The notes under the pieces: model-generated
What the model was told of the DNA's origin: nothing
Seen by the model: the letters and a program-made list of their open reading frames with translations, nothing else
Databases searched by the model: none
Shown here: positions 21,405 to 30,111 of the stretch, one piece after another
How positions within the stretch are numbered: the first letter of the stretch is position 1
How the letters are laid out: every line of letters begins with the position of its first letter
Translations under genes and position numbers: made by a program
DNA from: Henriciella sp. AS95
Lineage (GTDB): Bacteria > Pseudomonadota > Alphaproteobacteria > Caulobacterales > Hyphomonadaceae
Length of the DNA: 64,000 nt
Assembly: GCF_038900055.1 (NCBI RefSeq)
Contig: NZ_JBBMQM010000001.1
Coordinates: forward strand, 2,356,001-2,420,000
Direction of reading: 5' to 3'

Positions 21405-21569
21405 TTAACGAATTGGACCACAGCTCTCTGCTTCTGCACAGAAATTCAGCGCAACTGACTGTGATTTGGGCAGGGCTGTAGCGGCAAAAATGACGCCCGC
21501 GTCATTGTTCTGTTAATGGGCTGATGCTATATAATGTCCAACGTTTATACAGCATTTCCGGGAAGTTTC

Positions 21570-22343
21570 ATGACCGCCGCTACGATGACGAACATCAATC
21601 CAGACCGTCCTCAGCCTAAATTCAGGCCGCTCAAGGCATGGATGCACATGCAGCGGCTCATCGCCAACAAGGAAGATACCGAGCAGGTCTTTCTGATCAT
21701 CGAGTCGCTGAACGGCAATCATTTGCTGAAAGACTTCGAGCGGTTCGTCTCGACGGAACGCGGAGCCGCAGAGCTTCGAAAGAGAACGTATCTTCCCCCT
21801 CTTCTCGACGATCACGGCCCTCTTTATGAGATGCCAGAAGGCAGCGTCGGCCGCGTCTATGCGGAATTCATGGAACGCGAAGGGCTAACAGCAGCCGGCC
21901 TCGTTGCAGAAAGCGAGAAGCGCGACACTGGCTGGCGGGACTACGATGACGATCTTCTCTGGTACGCGAACCGTCTGCGCGACACGCATGATATGTTTCA
22001 CATTCTGAGCGGTTATGGTCGCGACGCGCTTGGTGAGGCAACGCTTCTGGGGTTCACACATAGCCAGCAAGGCGGCCTCGGCGTGCGCTTCATCAACTTC
22101 ATGGGCGGGCGTCAGATCGCGAAAGTCGCCCCCAAGGAAGCGGACATTAAAGGCGTGATCCGGGAAGGCCGCGAAAACGGCAAGCGCGCAAAACGAATAA
22201 TCGAACAAGACATTCTTGCTCTGTTGCCGAGGCCACTGGACGAAGTGCGCGCTGAACTCGGAATTGCAGAGCCGATCCTGTATCATCGCGCCCTGAAAAT
22301 TCTGGCCGACGCTGGGATCGAACCCCTGGCAACAGCAGCTTGA
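21570..22343 (+). CDS. Coq4 family ubiquinone biosynthesis protein
   Basis: A 257-residue Coq4 homologue. Coq4 scaffolds the ubiquinone synthesis complex and, in recent work on human and bacterial versions, performs oxidative decarboxylation of the ring C1 carbon. The family metal motif is present: RDTHDMFHILSGYGRDALGE gives the HDxxH and downstream Glu. The ATG at 21570 has GGGAAG about 5 bases upstream; an earlier ATG at 21534 lacks a ribosome binding site. The next gene starts within its stop codon (TTGA), so the two should be cotranslated. Confidence 0.87.
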   Translation: MTAATMTNINPDRPQPKFRPLKAWMHMQRLIANKEDTEQVFLIIESLNGNHLLKDFERFVSTERGAAELRKRTYLPPLLDDHGPLYEMPEGSVGRVYAEFMEREGLTAAGLVAESEKRDTGWRDYDDDLLWYANRLRDTHDMFHILSGYGRDALGEATLLGFTHSQQGGLGVRFINFMGGRQIAKVAPKEADIKGVIREGRENGKRAKRIIEQDILALLPRPLDEVRAELGIAEPILYHRALKILADAGIEPLATAA

Positions 22344-22879
22344 TCTGGCTTATTCGACACGGAGAAGCCGCCGCCAGCTGGGGTGAAGCGGCTGATCCAG
22401 GACTGTCCAAGTCAGGCCGAAAGCAGGCCGCGGCCGCCGCAAAAGAATTGTTGAGAGCGCCGGTCGAAAAGGTCATCTCCAGTCCAATGGCGCGGTGTCA
22501 GGAAACGGCGCGCGCCTTTTCGGGACAATCGGGGATCGAGATGGAAACGGTCCACGCAGTAACAGAAATCCCGACACCGGAGGGCCTTGAAGACCGCCGC
22601 GCCTGGCTGTCCAATCTCATGGCCGGCAACTGGTCCGCTGCGCCGCAAGTTCTGAAAGACTGGCGGTCCAGACTGATTGCGACGGTGGAAGCCCTACCCG
22701 ATAACACGGCAGTCTTCACACACTTCGTGGCGATCAATGCCATCGTTGGGCACCTTGATGGAACTCAGAGCGTGACTGTCTTCCGCCCAGGCAATTGCTC
22801 CATCACAACACTCGTTCGAAATGGTGACAAATTGGCTGTTCAGGCGATGGGCGGCGAAGCAGAGACCAAAGTCCTTTAG
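22340..22879 (+). CDS. Histidine phosphatase family protein (SixA-like)
   Basis: A 179-residue phosphoglycerate-mutase-like phosphatase with the catalytic LIRHGEAA close to the N-terminus, SPMARCQETA (second phosphate pocket), and VFTHFVAINAIVG with the late catalytic His. The only start that keeps the RHG motif is the TTG at 22340, which overlaps the coq4 stop (TTGA); expression is therefore probably by translational coupling. Such proteins include SixA, which dephosphorylates His on phosphorelay proteins, and small-molecule phosphatases; the substrate here is unknown. Confidence 0.83.
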   Translation: MIWLIRHGEAAASWGEAADPGLSKSGRKQAAAAAKELLRAPVEKVISSPMARCQETARAFSGQSGIEMETVHAVTEIPTPEGLEDRRAWLSNLMAGNWSAAPQVLKDWRSRLIATVEALPDNTAVFTHFVAINAIVGHLDGTQSVTVFRPGNCSITTLVRNGDKLAVQAMGGEAETKVL

Positions 22880-23035
22880 TCCCAGAACGCCGCAGATGTG
22901 CCCAACGTTCTGCATGGGGCGGTGTTCTGCCCTTTATAGTTTGCTCTTGGATTGGCTCGGGCTGTTGATACCGCTTCCTTTCGCCGTATCATTTCATCCG
23001 GAAGATGCGAGGCGGAATTCATTGGAGAAGTCGAG

Positions 23036-23881
23036 TTGACCAAGCTCAGCCCTCTTGAGAACGGCCCCGAGCTTTGGCTCGCAAGATGGCCGTGGCCCAG
23101 CGTGGAAGGCCATAAATATGGGCGTGGACATCTGGGGTGTGTAACGGGCCCAACAGCTGCCACAGGCGCAGCGCGCTTGACGGCTCGAGCTGGCCTACGC
23201 ATCGGCGCCGGCCTGGTCAGCCTTCTCTCGCCGCCCGCTTCGGTTCTGGTCAATGCCACCCACGCCACGGCGGTCATGGTAAAGCCCTTCCAGAACGAAG
23301 AAGAGCTGGCGGCGCTCACCGCACAGATGGATTGTGTCGTTATCGGGCCCGGCGCAGGAGTTTCAGGCACAACGGCCCGAAACGTTGAAACGGTATTGGA
23401 TCATGCAGCATCAGCCGTCCTCGATGCGGATGCTCTCACGGTATTCAAGGATCAGCCGGAACATCTTTTCAAACGCCTGCAGAAGCCCGCAATTCTGACC
23501 CCTCACGAAGGAGAGTTCGAACGGTTATTTGCAGGGCTGTTGAAAGACAAAGGGCGTGAGCTGGCGGCGATTGAGGCGGCACAAAAGTCCGGCGCGACGA
23601 TCATTCTAAAAGGTGCAGAAACGATAATTGCGTCGCCTGACGAGCGTCCTGTGATCAACCGTCACGCTTCACCTTTCCTTGCGACGGCGGGCAGCGGAGA
23701 TGTATTGGCCGGGGTCGTCGGCGGTCTCATGTCTCAGGGCATGACCTCATTCGATGCGGCGTGTGCGGGCGTCTGGGTGCACGGCGAAGCGGGACGCAAT
23801 TTCGGTCCGGGGCTCATCGCGGAAGATCTTCCCGAAGCCCTGCCGGCTATTCTCTCCAGATTTTATGAATTGAGGTCTTGA
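23036..23881 (+). CDS. nnrD: ADP/ATP-dependent NAD(P)H-hydrate dehydratase, single-domain
   Basis: A 281-residue ribokinase-like enzyme that repairs hydrated NAD(P)H using ADP or ATP. The entry motif HKYGRGH, glycine-rich VIGPGAGVSG, AVLDADALTVF, TPHEGEFERLF and the catalytic GSGDVLAG (Asp) are all present. Many bacteria fuse this to an N-terminal NAD(P)HX epimerase domain; no such domain lies upstream here. The start is taken as TTG at 23036 because GGAGAAG lies 5 bases upstream. An in-frame TTG at 22952 would add 28 residues but has no site. tRNA-Leu follows. Confidence 0.85.
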   Translation: MTKLSPLENGPELWLARWPWPSVEGHKYGRGHLGCVTGPTAATGAARLTARAGLRIGAGLVSLLSPPASVLVNATHATAVMVKPFQNEEELAALTAQMDCVVIGPGAGVSGTTARNVETVLDHAASAVLDADALTVFKDQPEHLFKRLQKPAILTPHEGEFERLFAGLLKDKGRELAAIEAAQKSGATIILKGAETIIASPDERPVINRHASPFLATAGSGDVLAGVVGGLMSQGMTSFDAACAGVWVHGEAGRNFGPGLIAEDLPEALPAILSRFYELRS

Positions 23882-23921
23882 ACCGCGCCTCGGAGCTGAG
23901 TACGAGACCCCTCCACATATT

Positions 23922-24006
23922 GCGGATGTGGCGAAATTGGTAGACGCACCAGATTTAGGTTCTGGCGCCGCGAGGCGTGGGGGTTCAAGTCCCTCCATCC
24001 GCACCA
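23922..24006 (+). tRNA. tRNA-Leu (UAG anticodon)
   Basis: An 85-base class II tRNA. Acceptor arm GCGGATG pairs with CATCCGC and the anticodon stem CCAGA/TCTGG encloses TTTAGGT (anticodon TAG). The variable arm is CGCC-GCGA-GGCG and the T loop is TTCAAGT. Discriminator A and CCA are encoded. A possible promoter upstream reads TTGAAC at 23878 and TACGAG at 23901 with 17 bases between. Confidence 0.96.
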
Positions 24007-24050
24007 TGTGAGATTGGTCATGTTCCACGCGTAGACAGTCGCGCCACGCT

Positions 24051-24079
24051 GTGACATACACCGCCGCTTCAAGGATAAT
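24051..24079 (+). promoter_or_regulatory. Housekeeping promoter of tig
   Basis: GTGACA (24051-24056) and GATAAT (24074-24079) are spaced by 17 bases; each matches the sigma-70 consensus at 5 of 6 positions. Predicted transcription starts near 24086, about 45 bases before the chosen tig ATG, which excludes any start upstream of it. Confidence 0.6.
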
Positions 24080-24131
24080 CGATGCCAGATGCGCGGCCAA
24101 TGAGGCCGAACCGGCACAAGGAATGACAGAC

Positions 24132-25466
24132 ATGGAATGCACCGAAACCGCCGAAGGCCTCAGCCGCATGTACAAGGTCAAGGTGCCTGCAAGCGAACTG
24201 CAGACGCGCTTTGATGCCAAGATTGAGGAAATTCGTCCTCAAATGCGTCTGAAGGGCTTCCGCCCCGGCAAAGTACCTGCTGCGCACGTCAAGAAAATGT
24301 TCGGCAAGTCGATCATGGGCGAAGTGGTCGAAGCTGCGATGAAAGAATCCAGCGAAAAGGCAATTGCCGACGCCGATATCCGGCCAGCTTCCCAGCCGAA
24401 CATGCACATGGAAAGCGACATGGACGCTGTCCTGGACGGCAAGGAAGACCTCGCCTTCCACATGCATGTCGACATCATGCCGGAGTTCGAGCCAGCCGAT
24501 ACGTCGAAGATGAAGATTACGCGTCCCGTCTCCGAAGTCGACGACGCGGCGATCGAAGAGGCGCTCGGCCAGGTTGCCGAAAACAATCAGAAATTCGAGG
24601 CTCGCGGCAAGACAGCGAAGGCTCGTGATGGCGACGCCGTGTTGATCGATTTCCTCGGCAAGGTTGACGGCGAAGCCTTTGAAGGCGGCGCAGCCGAAGG
24701 CCACTCGCTGGTCCTTGGGTCAGGCAGCTTTATCCCAGGCTTTGAAGAACAGCTTGTTGGAGCGAAAGCCGGCGACAAAAAAGACGTCGAAGTGACCTTC
24801 CCCGAACAGTACCAAGCCGAGCACCTCGCCGGCAAGGACGCCGTCTTTGAAGTGACCGTACACGAAGTTCGCGCGCCAAAGACGCCGGAAGTGGATGAGG
24901 AGTTCGCCAAAGGTCTCGGCATCGATTCTCTGGAAGAGCTGAAAAAACTCATCACCGACCAGCTTCAGGCCGAACTCGACAATGCATCTCGCGCCAAGGC
25001 AAAACGCGCCCTGCTCGACGAACTGGACAAAGCCCATGATTTCGAGCTGCCGCCTAAAATGGTGGACATGGAGTTCGATCAGATCTGGCAACAACTCCAG
25101 GCCGAAATGGATGCCGGCCGCGCCAGCGACGAAGACAAGGACAAGCCCGAAGACAAGCTGAAAGAAGAGTACCGCGCCATTGCTGAGCGCCGTGTTCGCC
25201 TTGGGCTTGTTCTGGCTGAAATCGGTCGTCTCCAGGACATCAAGATCTCCGAGCAGGAAGTCCAGCAGGCTCTGATCCGCGAAGCTCAACGCTATCCCGG
25301 ACAGGAGCGCCAGGTCATCGAATTCTTCCAGCAGAATCCGAACGCAATGGCCCAGCTTCGCGCTCCCATCTACGAAGACAAAGTCGTCGACTATCTCCTC
25401 GAAAACGTCAAAGTCACCGACAAGAAGGTGTCCAAAGACGAGCTCATGAAAGACGACGAAGAGTAA
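24132..25466 (+). CDS. tig: Trigger factor
   Basis: A 444-residue ribosome-associated chaperone with peptidyl-prolyl isomerase activity. The N-terminal ribosome-binding domain has the signature GFRPGKVP. The FKBP-type PPIase domain (about 150-245) contains GDAVLIDFLGKVDG and FIPGFEEQLVGAKAGD. The C-terminal helical chaperone arms are rich in Glu and Lys. The ATG at 24132 has AAGGA 9 bases upstream; ATG at 24123 directly abuts that site and is less likely. A strong hairpin terminator follows. Confidence 0.96.
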   Translation: MECTETAEGLSRMYKVKVPASELQTRFDAKIEEIRPQMRLKGFRPGKVPAAHVKKMFGKSIMGEVVEAAMKESSEKAIADADIRPASQPNMHMESDMDAVLDGKEDLAFHMHVDIMPEFEPADTSKMKITRPVSEVDDAAIEEALGQVAENNQKFEARGKTAKARDGDAVLIDFLGKVDGEAFEGGAAEGHSLVLGSGSFIPGFEEQLVGAKAGDKKDVEVTFPEQYQAEHLAGKDAVFEVTVHEVRAPKTPEVDEEFAKGLGIDSLEELKKLITDQLQAELDNASRAKAKRALLDELDKAHDFELPPKMVDMEFDQIWQQLQAEMDAGRASDEDKDKPEDKLKEEYRAIAERRVRLGLVLAEIGRLQDIKISEQEVQQALIREAQRYPGQERQVIEFFQQNPNAMAQLRAPIYEDKVVDYLLENVKVTDKKVSKDELMKDDEE

Positions 25467-25490
25467 GCGACGATCAGCTTCATGAATAAA

Positions 25491-25524
25491 GGCCCGGCAG
25501 CGTAAAGCTGTCGGGCCTTTTTTT
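25491..25524. terminator. Bidirectional terminator between tig and the large surface protein gene
   Basis: GGCCCGGCAGC pairs with GCTGTCGGGCC (one G-T pair) around GTAAA, followed by eight T residues on the plus strand. On the minus strand the same stem is followed by CCTTTATTC. It sits between the convergent stops of tig and the 1006-residue gene. Confidence 0.9.
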
Positions 25525-28500
25525 TAGGCTGCTGCTGCGATCTCGTCTGGCAGAGCCGCATCAACCGGTGGCTCCATCCCCATCAGCGCTGGCGGCACCG
25601 CAATTGGTACAACCTTCAGCAGGTCGTCATCTGCCAACTCGACATCAACGTTGAACTCCTGCCAGCCAATCATGACGCGCAGACGATACTTGCCGGCAGA
25701 CAGGTTCTCAAAGCCATACTGACCAAAAGAAGCTGAAGCTGCCTCGGAGACCTTCGATGTCGAAGCGTCAATGAGTTGAATGGCCTGACCCTCCAGCCTT
25801 TGATCCTCTGGCCCGGCCTTTCCGTCGCCGTCCATATCCACAAAGACGGCACCGCGGACCTGGCCGGACATCACAATCGGAATCTCAACATTTGTTCGCC
25901 GACCGCTTGTGATGGTCGCTGTTGAGAGCTGGCCATCAGACACCATGTAGCCGAGAGGCAGGCTTTGGCGGCTGACCGATATGACAGACACCCCCTCCTT
26001 TATATTCTGGATCATGAAGTTGCCGTCCCGATCGGTTGCCAGGGACAAGCGAGTGCCACGCACGCTGAGGCGGGCACCGGGCACGCCTGGTTCAATTTCC
26101 TGACGAATTCCATCTCGGTTCAAATCGACGAAAACCGTGCCGGTCAGAGCGCCGCGGTCTTCGAGAGGCAGCGCATGCTGGCGCGGTTCATTGAACGCGA
26201 TGGTGCCGCGCAGCGCCACGGACAAGTCGTTGCGCCCTTGAAGGTCGTCAAAGTAGCTCGCGGTCAACTCAGTATTCTTGTTGATCAGGTACCGAGCCCG
26301 CAGATTCGCGAAATATCGCGTGTCATTGTCATCAGGATTCACGCTGGGTAGCGCCGACATCTGTCCGTCCACTGTCAGCTTGTCGCCAAGCCTTGATCCG
26401 GAGGAAAATGCGGCGGACGCACCGACCCGTAGCGATGTGTATCCATCAGTCCTAGCGAGTGTCGCCGACGGGGCAAGGGAAACATATGCGCCCTCTCCAA
26501 GCGACTTGCGGAAAGGATTACCCTGCACTGCCACGACGGCTTGTTCGGCAGTATTGGCAGCGGGTTGAGAGTCGTAACTCGCCTGCACTATCCCCCAATC
26601 GAACCGTTGAAACACACGCGCACGAACCGAGGTTGTGTCGGTTACGCCGTCGGTTTCTTCCTTCCTGGTCTGGTCGATATCAATCGACACGCCCGGCCCG
26701 TCTCTACCGATGCGCGTACTGACCGACATGACAAGTGATTGCGCGGTGATATCGTTACTGCCACCAATGTGGGTGACGCTGGCCCGTGCACCGACGGCGA
26801 CATATTGTAGGAGGCCCCAGGATTTTGCGCTGCGCCAGTCGGTCGAAACACTCCCTCCAGTGCGGGCGCCGACGCGGTTGTCGAACACACCCTGGAAGGC
26901 AGAGTCAGTTGCTGAGGCCGTAAATTTCTCACCGACATGATAGGCCGTAATGGCAGCGTTTATCTGGTCCGTTATCCGATAGCGCGCCTGCCCCCGACCG
27001 CGAATATCGAGGCCGGAGCCGATCTTCGTATCGAAATGTCCTACATCCGCCGAAACATAGGCGGACTGCAGAACGCCCTCTTTTCCGTTCTGATCCAGGA
27101 CCTTCTGGCCTGACAAGACAAAGGCTGATGTTTCACCGCCGTCCAGTGACTTCATGGACGCCCCCAATTCTTGTGAACCATCAGCCCCCAAGACCCTGAC
27201 ACCCGCGGCAAATCCCCCGAATTCCGGCTTTGAAGCGGTATCGCTCAGTCTTTCCGTCCCCGTCAAAGTTGATCCGCCGGCCACAGCAACCAGAGTGCCG
27301 TCATCTAATTGCTCGCGGTATGACAAACCCCGTATGCGCGACACATCTACGCCAGATAATTCGCGGTGGCGCTCGCTATAGTCGCCAGCACTGCCGACCC
27401 AGCCATCAAGGCTCTGAACGTCCAGCGACAGCCAGCTGGGCTCCAACTCGCGACGACTTTCCATGCCGCCTGCACTTTCATAGGTGAGGCGAGAGTTTAC
27501 GCGATCAACGCGGCTACTGAATTGCGCCATGACAGGCCCGCGATCGCTAAGCTGATAGCTCAACGCTTCGGGCGTGAGGGGCGTATTGCCGATCCCTGAC
27601 GAAACGGCGTCTCCCGGCAGTCCAGCGTCACCCAGGCGATCATCAAGACTGATGTCTATGCGATTGGAGCCCGGCGTAACGGTGATATGGGTGCCCGTAA
27701 GCGTTTCAACGGCTGAAAACGGTAGCAAGAGCTGGTTCCGGTCGGAGAAGGACATATTGGGCGTCACAAGGCGTGGTGTGTTGTTCACTGAAACCAATCC
27801 AGACGCTAGATCGAGCTTGATGACCGCAGAGTCCTGCGACCGGACGACAGTCACAAAACCAGGCTCCACTCTCAATTCATGACCCAAAGCTTCAGCAACT
27901 GGCCCAAGCGGAACCAGGAGCACAGGACCGACGGTTCGGGCTTCATTGCCAAAGGTGTCGACGGGGCGGCCATTGACCCACACGTCGAGGTCGAACTCTG
28001 GACGCAACCGCTTGTCGAGAGCGTAAATCAATTCGCCATCCAGGCCTTGGTTGACGACCGTGCCGGTAAGAACCGCAATCGCATTCGGCCCGAGCCACAC
28101 GCCTGCCTTCTCAATAGGCTCGAAACTGGGCAATTTGCCGACAAGCACTCCGTTTGATCGGACGTCTCCATCCGCAAAATCCATCGTTATCACAGCGCCA
28201 TCCTGGTGACGGTGGTATGTGAGCGTCGATTCATTCATTTCGAACCGCCCTTGGAGGGCGTCTGCAATAGGCTCAGCATCGATCAGAAGTGCATCAAGCT
28301 CGTCACCCGTGCGACGCGTGCGAACAGAAACGACAACACCTTCGACAGTCACATCGCGGTATTCGACCGGCACATCGACCTCACCGGCTGCATCGTCAAA
28401 TGAACGCTCCAGAGACATGACATACGCATCTGGCTGAGACACGCGTATCGAATCGCTGCGCACACCCGTCTGGGCAGCTGCGACAGGCGCCACAGCCATT

Positions 28501-28544
28501 AAGAGTGCAGCCACGAGGGCTGGTATGCCAGATCGGTTCGCCAT
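25524..28544 (-). CDS. Large exported protein: Cu-amine-oxidase-like domains, probable beta-barrel, SdrD-B-like repeats
   Basis: A 1006-residue exported protein; no exact family was recognised. A signal peptide (1-24, AAAQ) is followed by about 300 residues resembling copper amine oxidase N-terminal-like domains (for example GRPVDTFG and LLVPLGPVAEALGHEL). A long central region (about 320-800) of alternating polar and hydrophobic strands with YSERHRELSG, SLRVGAS and ELTASYF looks like an outer-membrane beta-barrel. Two SdrD-B/CNA-B-like modules follow near 815 and 900, each with an EF-hand-like calcium loop (DLNRDGIRQE; DMDGDGKAGPED). An acidic, Ala-rich tail ends it; there is no C-terminal aromatic barrel signal. 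A 7-base hairpin lies just before the ATG. Possibly a surface or usher-like transport protein; function not known. Confidence 0.7.
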   Translation of the reverse strand: MANRSGIPALVAALLMAVAPVAAAQTGVRSDSIRVSQPDAYVMSLERSFDDAAGEVDVPVEYRDVTVEGVVVSVRTRRTGDELDALLIDAEPIADALQGRFEMNESTLTYHRHQDGAVITMDFADGDVRSNGVLVGKLPSFEPIEKAGVWLGPNAIAVLTGTVVNQGLDGELIYALDKRLRPEFDLDVWVNGRPVDTFGNEARTVGPVLLVPLGPVAEALGHELRVEPGFVTVVRSQDSAVIKLDLASGLVSVNNTPRLVTPNMSFSDRNQLLLPFSAVETLTGTHITVTPGSNRIDISLDDRLGDAGLPGDAVSSGIGNTPLTPEALSYQLSDRGPVMAQFSSRVDRVNSRLTYESAGGMESRRELEPSWLSLDVQSLDGWVGSAGDYSERHRELSGVDVSRIRGLSYREQLDDGTLVAVAGGSTLTGTERLSDTASKPEFGGFAAGVRVLGADGSQELGASMKSLDGGETSAFVLSGQKVLDQNGKEGVLQSAYVSADVGHFDTKIGSGLDIRGRGQARYRITDQINAAITAYHVGEKFTASATDSAFQGVFDNRVGARTGGSVSTDWRSAKSWGLLQYVAVGARASVTHIGGSNDITAQSLVMSVSTRIGRDGPGVSIDIDQTRKEETDGVTDTTSVRARVFQRFDWGIVQASYDSQPAANTAEQAVVAVQGNPFRKSLGEGAYVSLAPSATLARTDGYTSLRVGASAAFSSGSRLGDKLTVDGQMSALPSVNPDDNDTRYFANLRARYLINKNTELTASYFDDLQGRNDLSVALRGTIAFNEPRQHALPLEDRGALTGTVFVDLNRDGIRQEIEPGVPGARLSVRGTRLSLATDRDGNFMIQNIKEGVSVISVSRQSLPLGYMVSDGQLSTATITSGRRTNVEIPIVMSGQVRGAVFVDMDGDGKAGPEDQRLEGQAIQLIDASTSKVSEAASASFGQYGFENLSAGKYRLRVMIGWQEFNVDVELADDDLLKVVPIAVPPALMGMEPPVDAALPDEIAAAA

Positions 28545-28883
28545 TGCCTGTGAGCTACCAGGAAGCTCACATCCTCAAATCAACTCACTGGAGCCGATGC
28601 CAAGGACCAGTTAGGCAGACGCGCTTCCCCACGACAGGCAAGCGATCCAGCCGGAAGGCCAGCACGCATTCGAAACATTTGTTATCACCCAATGGTATTT
28701 TTATTGGGCAAGCCTTATCCGAACTGAGTTAATATCTGGCTTATCTGCCTGTAAGCAGCACAACAGGAGCCAGCGGGACGCGACATCAGGCCCCACCGAC
28801 AATAGCCCCGCTTTGTGAAATCGTTTGATGGTCGTTTTCTTCGCAATTCACGCAGCGAGAAGCTAGCTAAAGAGTCTCCCCTA
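28545..28883. other. Intergenic region between divergent surface protein and cytochrome c genes
   Basis: About 340 bases between divergent starts. Apart from the hairpin at 28550-28570, no RNA gene, protein gene or clear promoter was recognised. AT-rich stretches at about 28680-28740 are the likeliest promoter location. Confidence 0.4.
28550..28570 (-). promoter_or_regulatory. Hairpin directly before the start of the large surface protein gene
   Basis: A perfect 7-base inverted repeat (GTGAGCT / AGCTCAC) with a 7-base loop ends 5 bases before the ATG at 28544. It would occupy the ribosome entry site on the mRNA. No strong Shine-Dalgarno sequence is free outside it, so a role in translation control is plausible but unproven. 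Confidence 0.4.
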
Positions 28884-29426
28884 ATGCCGGAATTTAAAAC
28901 ACTTTTTTTGGCCACCATGGCCTCGATTCTTGTGTCAGCCTGTAGCCCATCAGAGCCAGCGCCTGCCGAACCGACTCGTGAGACCAGCAAAACCAATGCA
29001 AAGACTCCGCCCGCTGCCAGCAAAGATACCACTACGCCTCAAGGCAATGAATTTGCGGGCCTGCCGGCGCCTTACAATGAGGCCAGCTACTCCCTTGGGC
29101 GCCGGACGTTCAAACTTTGCGCGTCTTGCCACACAGTCAAAGAAGGCGGTCAAAATCTCGTCGGGCCAAACTTGTACGGGATCTTCGGACGGCGAGCCGG
29201 CTCCTTACCAGACTTCAAATATTCCGATGCACTCTCAAATGCCGACATTGTATGGACGCCCGGTCATGTGGACGAATGGCTTTCAAACCCGAAGTCCTAC
29301 CTCCCCGGCAACAATATGAGTTTCGTGGGCGTCCGAAAGCCGGCAGACCGCACGGCCGTGATCGCTTATCTCATGCTTGAAAGCGGATATGAGACGACAC
29401 CGCCCGACACTTCAGAAGATCCTTGA
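28884..29426 (+). CDS. Lipid-anchored class I cytochrome c
   Basis: A 180-residue c-type cytochrome. The N-terminus has a lipoprotein signal with lipobox VSAC, then a Pro/Thr/Ala-rich flexible linker (about 21-60) and one cytochrome c domain. The haem site is CASCH, NLVGPNLYGIFGR is the usual c2-like segment, and the Met in GNNMSFVGV is the axial ligand. Anchored c2-type cytochromes shuttle electrons between the bc1 complex and oxidases. The ATG at 28884 places the signal correctly; 23 further upstream residues are open but would bury it. Its last 15 bases overlap the end of the converging beta-barrel gene. Confidence 0.87.
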   Translation: MPEFKTLFLATMASILVSACSPSEPAPAEPTRETSKTNAKTPPAASKDTTTPQGNEFAGLPAPYNEASYSLGRRTFKLCASCHTVKEGGQNLVGPNLYGIFGRRAGSLPDFKYSDALSNADIVWTPGHVDEWLSNPKSYLPGNNMSFVGVRKPADRTAVIAYLMLESGYETTPPDTSEDP

Positions 29427-30110
29427 AACGGCGACGAACACAGCGCTTTCATCGAACTCTCCGCCAAACTCCGTAAGGGTGCCCGCTGACAATTCGAACG
29501 TGTCAGCCTTCCAGAGATACTCGAACTGATATTTGCTGGAGCCCGCATTGTGCGTGCCATCATCAAACCAGGCCTGGGAGATGGCCCACACATTGCCAAA
29601 AACGCGTTGGCCATAACCAAGCTCCAGGCGCTGGCGATTGCAACCGTCATCGTGAACCCGGTAAGCCGCTTCAGCAAACCAGAAAGCAGGCACGGACTTC
29701 TTTTTCATTTTATAGGTCAGTGATTGCCCGAAACCGGCCCGCGCCTCTGCTCCGAATTTTTCGCAAGCCGCAGCGCCGCCGATTGCAGCCCCTTGCAACA
29801 CGCCGCCCTCGACCGAGGCAACAATATTTGGAGATAGCCGGAAGCCCCGGCGCGCTGTGGCGCGCCATCCATCAGCGTTGAATTCTTCAAATTGGTCGAA
29901 TTGCAAACGTTCATATTTGAACGTGGCGGTCCAGTCGTCACTCAGGCCGAATTCGGAATAAGTGTCGTACCGCAGGGCATCAAGAGACTCGACAGTCGAG
30001 CGCGACACGGCAAGGCGGGTATAAACCTCATTGTCATGGCGAACCCACGGGCCAGCATTTGCATCTGGCGCGCAATACGCGATCGCAACGATTAGACCCC
30101 ACCTAAGCAT
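29412..30110 (-). CDS. Exported small beta-barrel-like protein of unknown function
   Basis: A 232-residue protein not assigned to a named family. A short signal peptide (1-19, ending ANA) is followed by repeated amphipathic strands (TRLAVSRSTVESL, TATFKYERLQFDQF, RLELGYGQRVF, YQFEYLWKAD). It ends in VAVSRIF; a terminal Phe preceded by alternating hydrophobics is the outer-membrane insertion signal. It therefore looks like a small outer-membrane barrel. A perfect 10-base hairpin lies immediately before its start. It is downstream of, and on the same strand as, an LdtR-like regulator that may control it. Its 3' end overlaps the cytochrome c gene by 15 bases. Confidence 0.6.
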   Translation of the reverse strand: MLRWGLIVAIAYCAPDANAGPWVRHDNEVYTRLAVSRSTVESLDALRYDTYSEFGLSDDWTATFKYERLQFDQFEEFNADGWRATARRGFRLSPNIVASVEGGVLQGAAIGGAAACEKFGAEARAGFGQSLTYKMKKKSVPAFWFAEAAYRVHDDGCNRQRLELGYGQRVFGNVWAISQAWFDDGTHNAGSSKYQFEYLWKADTFELSAGTLTEFGGEFDESAVFVAVSRIF

Positions 30111-30111
30111 A

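Noticed and set aside
22882-22915. Inverted repeat CAGAACG / CGTTCTG after the phosphatase gene
   Set aside because: The loop is long (about 16 bases) and no T tract follows, so it was not called a terminator.
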